11,255 nt of DNA from Pirellulaceae bacterium (GTDB lineage: Bacteria > Planctomycetota > Planctomycetia > Pirellulales > Pirellulaceae): positions 1-11,255 of the forward strand of contig JADLDX010000272.1 in assembly GCA_020846515.1 (NCBI GenBank), given 5' to 3'. Made by a program: the position numbers and the translations under genes. The notes below the pieces were generated by a model, which ran no database searches, was not told the DNA's origin, and saw nothing but the letters and a program-made list of their open reading frames with translations. Shown here one piece after another: positions 7,648 through 11,255 of this stretch. Every line of letters starts with the position of its first letter. Within the stretch, counting starts at the first letter, position 1.

Positions 7648-8025
7648 AGTCATTCCCGACTGCCCGCCACCTCTGCCCACCACAACGTAGCCACCGCTGC
7701 CAAGCGGTGGATTTCGCCACATTGTAGCCACCGCTGCCAAGCGGTGGATTTCGCTTCCAGGCCGGTCCACCGTCTGGCGACGGTGGCTACGACCGTCCAT
7801 CGTCTGGCGACGGTGGCTACGCCAGGGGGCTTTCGGACGCACTCCGGTTTAGTCCATTTGGTACCGGCGAAAGGCTGATAAGCGTAATAGGGACGATTTT
7901 CGAAGATCAACGCACGAAGTAGTTCTCCCGCCTTCGGACAAAAGCAACTACAATCCTGACAACCTACCATCGCTGGAGCGCAGTGAGCTGCCTCTGAGCG
8001 TCCAAAGCTAATTTACCGGCCGCAC
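7648..8025. other. Divergent intergenic region between the kinase and YbhN-like genes
   Basis: A 378-bp gap between divergent start codons. The kinase-proximal half (7687-7821) is a four-copy hairpin cluster. The other part (about 7822-8025) holds no recognisable gene, RNA or convincing promoter pair. Both genes must be read from promoters here, so the hairpins lie in or next to the kinase leader. The kinase frame happens to be open through the cluster. Confidence 0.6.
7687..7821. repeat. Cluster of four REP-like hairpin elements, two direct and two inverted
   Basis: Two direct units (7687-7717 and 7724-7754, spacing 37) begin GTAGCCACCG and end GGTGGATTTCGC. Each forms an 8-bp stem CCACCGCT/AGCGGTGG around the loop GCCA (stems 7691-7710 and 7728-7747). 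Two inverted units follow (stems 7767-7786 and 7797-7816, spacing 30), with arms CCACCGTC or CCATCGTC and GACGGTGG around TGGC, then CTACG. Read on the opposite strand, the inverted units match the direct ones except that CT...AG in the stem is TC...GA, a paired change that keeps the stem. One C-to-T change in the last unit gives a G-T wobble. The layout resembles bacterial interspersed mosaic elements. No spacers or cas genes, so it is not CRISPR. Confidence 0.85.
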
Positions 8026-9075
8026 ATGGATATTGATAGTAAAAAGTCTGAGCCGACCGTTGTCAAAAGCGAGTCGCCGAGCTGGGGTGTGGCTGGCGAG
8101 ATTGCCAAGTACACAGCTGTTCTGGCGTTGATGGCCTTTTCGGTCATCCTGGTACGCAAAAAGCTCCAGCACATTACATGGCAGGAGGTTTTGGACGGGA
8201 TCGCCACCATCCCAACGCACCAGATCGTGTTAGCGGTTGTCTTTACGGCGATAAACTTTGTGGTGTTGACCGGCTATGACTTGATTGCCGTGCGTTACCT
8301 TAAGAAACAATTGCCCATACGCAAAATAATGGTTGGGGCCATTATTGGGTATGCACTGAGCAACGTTCTGGGTTGGATGATTGGTGGTACGGCCATTCGA
8401 TTCCGACTTTATGCCAGTTGGGGCTTTCGGTTAATCGAGATCATTGCTTTGGTTTCGATTTTGTCGGTCACGTTTTGGCTGGGCATGTTTCTTTTGGCCG
8501 GCATTGCGTTTGTGTTGCTGCCCGTGCATTTACCGGCTGAGTATCAGGAGTTGCTGCATTTTTCACCGCAGCTGTACGGCTTTATTTTCTTGGGTGCTGT
8601 AGGCATTTACTTATTGGCGACCATTTTTATTCGTCGGCCCATCCACATCGGCAATCAAGAGTTCGCCTTCCCGCCGTTTCGACTATCTCTCCTGCAGTTG
8701 GCCGTGTCGGCTACTGACTTTGCCTTGGCATCGCTAGTACTGTTTGTTTTGCTGCCACCGGGAACAGTCAACTACAGCACGGTGCTGGTCAGTTATTTGG
8801 CCGCCATGATCGTGGTGGTGATGTTGCATGTGCCCGGTGGTATCGGCGTACTGGAGCTGGTCATACTGGAGTTGTTGGCCAAGCATTCTGCTGAAGGTGA
8901 TTCCAATAAAGTGGCTGTGACGGCGGGACTGCTCGTCTTCCGGCTGATCTATTACATTGCTCCCGCCATATTGGCCACACTACTGCTGGTTCGGCAAGAA
9001 TGGAAACACTCACGTCGCAAGCGGGCTGAACTGGCCGCCATGAATAGCGGTCTAGGTAATGATCCACCGGAATAA
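8026..9075 (+). CDS. YbhN/MprF-type flippase-like integral membrane protein (UPF0104, lysylphosphatidylglycerol synthase TM region)
   Basis: A 349-residue polytopic membrane protein with about eight hydrophobic segments (roughly 26-45, 66-90, 101-121, 137-166, 183-202, 221-243, 250-284, 297-322). The signature GYALSN...GGTAIRFRLYA (108-130) and HVPGGIGVLE (268-277) are characteristic of the membrane domain shared by YbhN-like proteins and the N-terminal flippase half of MprF. The C-terminal aminoacyl-transferase half of MprF is absent; the protein ends in a short basic, hydrophilic tail (WKHSRRKR). By family knowledge it may move or bind lipids or lipid-linked substrates; the substrate cannot be read from the sequence. 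The ATG at 8026 lacks a clear ribosome site, and no alternative is better because the first helix starts soon after. It is transcribed divergently from the kinase, so no operon partner is visible. Confidence 0.87.
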   Translation: MDIDSKKSEPTVVKSESPSWGVAGEIAKYTAVLALMAFSVILVRKKLQHITWQEVLDGIATIPTHQIVLAVVFTAINFVVLTGYDLIAVRYLKKQLPIRKIMVGAIIGYALSNVLGWMIGGTAIRFRLYASWGFRLIEIIALVSILSVTFWLGMFLLAGIAFVLLPVHLPAEYQELLHFSPQLYGFIFLGAVGIYLLATIFIRRPIHIGNQEFAFPPFRLSLLQLAVSATDFALASLVLFVLLPPGTVNYSTVLVSYLAAMIVVVMLHVPGGIGVLELVILELLAKHSAEGDSNKVAVTAGLLVFRLIYYIAPAILATLLLVRQEWKHSRRKRAELAAMNSGLGNDPPE

Positions 9076-9076
9076 C

Positions 9077-9091
9077 GTAGCCCGACGCTAC
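9077..9091. repeat. Short GTAGC...GCTAC inverted repeat after the YbhN-like gene
   Basis: GTAGC (9077-9081), loop CCGAC and GCTAC (9087-9091) start one base after the stop codon. The ends match the GTAGCC/GGCTAC ends of the palindromes at 426-463 and 7687-7820, so it may be a reduced member of that family. With only 5-bp arms and no T-run it is a weak terminator candidate. Confidence 0.4.
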
Positions 9092-9151
9092 CGCTCGACA
9101 GGGCTTTGCCAAAGGATGCACATGCGCAGACCAGTCATGCATGGCAATGGC

Positions 9152-9230
9152 TTGAATGAATTGAACTGAATTGAACTGAATTGAATTGAACAGAATTGAA
9201 CAGAATTGAATTGAATTGAACAGAATTGAA
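9152..9230. repeat. Pentanucleotide tandem array (TTGAA/CTGAA/CAGAA)
   Basis: From 9161 to 9230 there are 14 consecutive 5-base units, each ending GAA: nine TTGAA, two CTGAA and three CAGAA, often alternating as 10-base pairs. An imperfect unit with one base missing precedes it (9152-9160). The array puts AATT on the same helical face about every 10 bases. It lies 80 bases upstream of proS. TTGAA places stops in every plus-strand frame; the minus strand is open only because the complement lacks stops. Confidence 0.9.
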
Positions 9231-9264
9231 TGGATTGACTGGCATGGGCCATCAGGTACACCGG

Positions 9265-9282
9265 TCAAGTACAGCTACTTGA
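9265..9282 (+). promoter_or_regulatory. Small hairpin in the proS leader
   Basis: TCAAGTA (9265-9271), loop CAGC and TACTTGA (9276-9282) form a perfect 7-bp stem ending 27 bases before the proS ATG. A TTGACT (9235-9240) upstream could be a -35 box, but no good -10 follows at the right spacing (best is TACACC at 9257-9262). The hairpin could be an operator dyad or a leader RNA stem. It is too AT-rich and lacks a T-run for a terminator, and there is no sign of a T-box. Confidence 0.35.
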
Positions 9283-9309
9283 ATTGAAGCTCAGAGAGAG
9301 ACATACAGG

Positions 9310-10824
9310 ATGAACAAGCCCACCAAGACGGCGATTGAACCGACGCGCACCCAGGATTATCCGGAGTGGTACCAGCAGGTGATCAAGGGTGCCGACCTGG
9401 CTGAGAACTCGCCAGTACGCGGTTGTATGGTGATCAAGCCCTGGGGCTATGCGCTGTGGGAGAACATGCAGCGGGTACTGGACAAGATGTTCAAGGACAC
9501 TGGGCATCAGAACGCCTACTTCCCGTTGTTCATCCCGATGAGTTTTCTGGAAAAAGAAGCCCAGCACGTTGAGGGCTTTGCCAAAGAGTGCGCGGTAGTG
9601 ACTCACCATCGTCTGGAACCAGATCCCAATGGTGGCTTGCGTCCTGCCGGCCCGTTGGAAGAACCGCTGATCGTTCGTCCAACCAGCGAGACGATCATTG
9701 GTGCGATGTATGCCAAATGGGTCCAGTCCTATCGCGACTTGCCAATTCTGATTAACCAATGGGCCAACGTAGTGCGTTGGGAAATGCGCACGCGTCTGTT
9801 CTTGCGTACGGCGGAGTTCTTGTGGCAAGAAGGACACACGGTGCACGCGACGGCTGAAGAGGCGATGGAAGAAACTCGCAAAATGCTGGAAGTCTACGCG
9901 GACTTTGCCGAAAACTATATGGCCGTGCCTGTGATCAAAGGTGAGAAGACGGCTGGCGAGCGATTTCCGGGCGCCGACGTGACACTGTCGATCGAGGCTA
10001 TGATGCAAGATCGCAAAGCGCTGCAAGCTGGTACCAGCCACTTTCTGGGGCAAAACTTCTCCAAGGCGCAAGAGATCAAGTTCCAGGATCAGAATGGTCA
10101 GATGTCATATGCTTGGACGACCTCATGGGGCGTCAGCACGCGACTGATCGGCGCGCTAATCATGACGCATTCCGATGACGACGGATTGATCCTGCCACCG
10201 CGACTGGCTCCTTCCCATATCGTCATTCAACCGATCTATCGCGACGACGCGCAGCGCAGCGAAGTGTTGACGTATTGCCAGTCTCTGCGAAAGGAACTAT
10301 CGACTCAAATGTTGGGTGAACGGGCCATCGAAGTTTCGATCGATGATCGCGATATGCGCGGTGGCGAGAAGAAGTGGTATCACGTCAAGCGAGGCGTGCC
10401 GCTCCGCGTCGAAGTTGGCCCTAAGGATATCGCCAAAGATGCCGTCTTCGTCGCCCGGCGAGATACGGGCGAACAGGTCAGCATGTCGCGTAGCGAATTC
10501 ACCGCCAGCGTTAGCAAAATCCTTATGCAGATGCAGCAGAATCTGTTCGATCGCGCGACCAAGTTACGGGCTGACCACACGGTCAAAATCGATAACCTGG
10601 ATGACTTTCGCGCTTACTTCACACCGAAGAATGCTGAACAGCCTGAGATTCACGGCGGGTTTGCCGAGTGCCATTTTGCCTCGGAAGCCGATGTGGCTGA
10701 GATTCTCAATGAGCTGAAAGTCACGATTCGCTGCATCCCGATGGACGGCGACGACCAGGGCGGCCCTTGCTTCGTAACCGGCAAGCCCAGTGGAAAACGA
10801 GCCATCTTCGCCAAAGCATATTAA
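9310..10824 (+). CDS. proS: Prolyl-tRNA synthetase, archaeal/eukaryotic type
   Basis: A 504-residue class II aminoacyl-tRNA synthetase that joins proline to tRNA-Pro in the cytoplasm. It has the architecture of the short, archaeal/eukaryotic-like ProRS without the bacterial editing insert between motifs 2 and 3. Visible landmarks: DYPEWYQQVIKGADLAE (16-32), motif 1 region GCMVIKPWGYALWENMQ (38-54), RPTSET (123-128), motif 2 with RWEMRTRLFLRTAEFLWQEG (156-175) and HTVHA, and motif 3 GLILPPRLAP (292-301). The anticodon-binding domain is about 302-405. The C-terminal domain ends FAKAY, as in relatives ending in Tyr. That domain often binds zinc with four cysteines; here only C454, C475 and C487 remain, and CFVTGKPS stands where relatives often have a Cys-x2-Cys pair. 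The start at 9310 is set by conserved N-terminal sequence; GAGAGA lies about 10 bases upstream. Confidence 0.96.
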   Translation: MNKPTKTAIEPTRTQDYPEWYQQVIKGADLAENSPVRGCMVIKPWGYALWENMQRVLDKMFKDTGHQNAYFPLFIPMSFLEKEAQHVEGFAKECAVVTHHRLEPDPNGGLRPAGPLEEPLIVRPTSETIIGAMYAKWVQSYRDLPILINQWANVVRWEMRTRLFLRTAEFLWQEGHTVHATAEEAMEETRKMLEVYADFAENYMAVPVIKGEKTAGERFPGADVTLSIEAMMQDRKALQAGTSHFLGQNFSKAQEIKFQDQNGQMSYAWTTSWGVSTRLIGALIMTHSDDDGLILPPRLAPSHIVIQPIYRDDAQRSEVLTYCQSLRKELSTQMLGERAIEVSIDDRDMRGGEKKWYHVKRGVPLRVEVGPKDIAKDAVFVARRDTGEQVSMSRSEFTASVSKILMQMQQNLFDRATKLRADHTVKIDNLDDFRAYFTPKNAEQPEIHGGFAECHFASEADVAEILNELKVTIRCIPMDGDDQGGPCFVTGKPSGKRAIFAKAY

Positions 10825-10971
10825 GTCATGTGTCCCCTGCCACTGCGCGATGGGGACCGGCCACTGCATGGTGTGCGTTTGAGCTTGAGGCTTGACCTGT
10901 TGTTGGGTTGTGTTTGGGGGACAAGTCGAATTGTCGAAGTGCTTGCAAGGGCAGCATGTAGCTGAAGGTAT
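10825..10971. other. Intergenic region between proS and the DUF4416 gene
   Basis: A 147-bp gap with no open frame of interest. It holds one weak inverted repeat (10832-10857), a repeated GCCACTGC (10838-10845 and 10859-10866) and a G/T-rich plus-strand stretch around 10890-10920. I see no RNA gene or clear promoter. Confidence 0.5.
10832..10857 (+). terminator. Possible hairpin downstream of proS
   Basis: GTCCCC (10832-10837) pairs with GGGGAC (10852-10857) across a 14-base loop, eight bases after the proS stop codon. Position fits a transcription end, but the stem is short, the loop long and no T-run follows, so intrinsic termination is doubtful. Confidence 0.25.
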
Positions 10972-11255
10972 ATGGGCACACCACGCTCTCATCCGTCAAC
11001 GATTTTGATCGCGGCAATCTTCAGTCGCTATCCGACAGCGTTGGACTGGGTGCTGGAACGCATGCAACAAAATTGGGGGGCGATCGCGTCGATCAGTCCA
11101 CGGTTCGATTTCACAGAGACCGCGTATTACGAACGCTTGATGGGCCCAGGCCTTAAGAAACAATTGCTGGCCATCGCTGGTGAATTTGATCCTGCTGAGC
11201 TGGCCGATCGCAAACTGGCTAGCAACGCCTGGGAGCAGGAATATGCCCAGTTGCA
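10972..11255 (+). CDS. DUF4416 family protein, N-terminal part
   Basis: The first 94 codons of a gene cut by the right edge. It starts MGTPRSHPSTILIAAIFSRY and goes on with WVLERMQQNWGAIASISPRF and FDFTETAYYERLMGPGLKKQ, then ADRKLASNAWEQEYAQ. This order (S-x-x-F-x-F-T-x-T-x-YYE-x-x-MG-x-x-L, then a K-L-x-x-N-x-x-E motif) is the pattern of the DUF4416 family. Its function is unknown. Known relatives are about 180-200 residues, so roughly half is seen. ATG at 10972 is the only sensible start: an in-frame TGA lies three codons upstream, and GAAGG sits a few bases before it, closer than usual. The preceding gene is proS, 147 bases away. Confidence 0.8.
   Translation, partial: MGTPRSHPSTILIAAIFSRYPTALDWVLERMQQNWGAIASISPRFDFTETAYYERLMGPGLKKQLLAIAGEFDPAELADRKLASNAWEQEYAQL

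Noticed and set aside
7687..7821. Small CRISPR array
   Set aside because: The copies are in both orientations, are separated by only a few to a dozen bases rather than uniform unique spacers, and no cas genes are near.
7648..7842. N-terminal extension of the kinase to the ATG at 7842
   Set aside because: The 65 residues are encoded by non-coding hairpin repeats and differ in composition from the rest; starts at 7653 or 7647 are more likely.
8861..9268. Minus-strand open frame of 135 codons with repeated FNSIQ
   Set aside because: The repeated residues come straight from the pentanucleotide array, which has no stops on that strand; the rest is antisense to the end of the YbhN-like gene.
9265..10071. 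Minus-strand open frame of 268 codons
   Set aside because: It lies antisense to proS, which has all class II synthetase motifs; the opposite frame shows no recognisable domain.

Overview
The window looks like an ordinary chromosomal segment of a planctomycete, probably of the Pirellula/Rhodopirellula type. The evidence is a Planctomycete-type cytochrome c domain (PSCyt1), a very large membrane Ser/Thr kinase with an N-terminal planctomycete-style extension and a C-terminal TPR region, a protein carrying an N-terminal LEPR-XLL-like export motif, weak or absent Shine-Dalgarno sequences, and intergenic GTAGCC/GGCTAC palindromes. I see no phage, insertion sequence, CRISPR array, tRNA or rRNA.

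Layout, left to right. Positions 1-382 (minus) hold the N-terminal part of an exported PSCyt1 cytochrome. A 169-bp divergent intergenic region with a palindrome separates it from a plus-strand 714-residue protein with a zinc ribbon, one membrane segment and a large exported domain (552-2696). That gene converges on a minus-strand pair: the kinase (stop at 4465) is upstream and overlaps by 4 bases (ATGA) a 578-residue LEPR-XLL-like surface protein (4468-2732), so the two are almost certainly one transcript. The kinase leader contains four copies of a hairpin element arranged two and two in opposite orientation. Divergent from it is a YbhN/MprF-type polytopic membrane protein (8026-9075). A 234-bp gap with a TTGAA-type pentanucleotide array and a small hairpin precedes proS (9310-10824), encoding an archaeal/eukaryotic-type prolyl-tRNA synthetase. 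The window ends inside a DUF4416 family gene starting at 10972.

Functionally the most coherent unit is the kinase plus LEPR-XLL-like protein operon. It predicts a membrane kinase whose TPR domain lies outside the cytoplasm, co-produced with an exported, membrane-anchored protein. The other genes have no obvious shared pathway. The most unusual sequence structure is non-coding: the four-copy hairpin cluster, whose stems differ by paired compensatory changes, and the phased AATT array upstream of proS.
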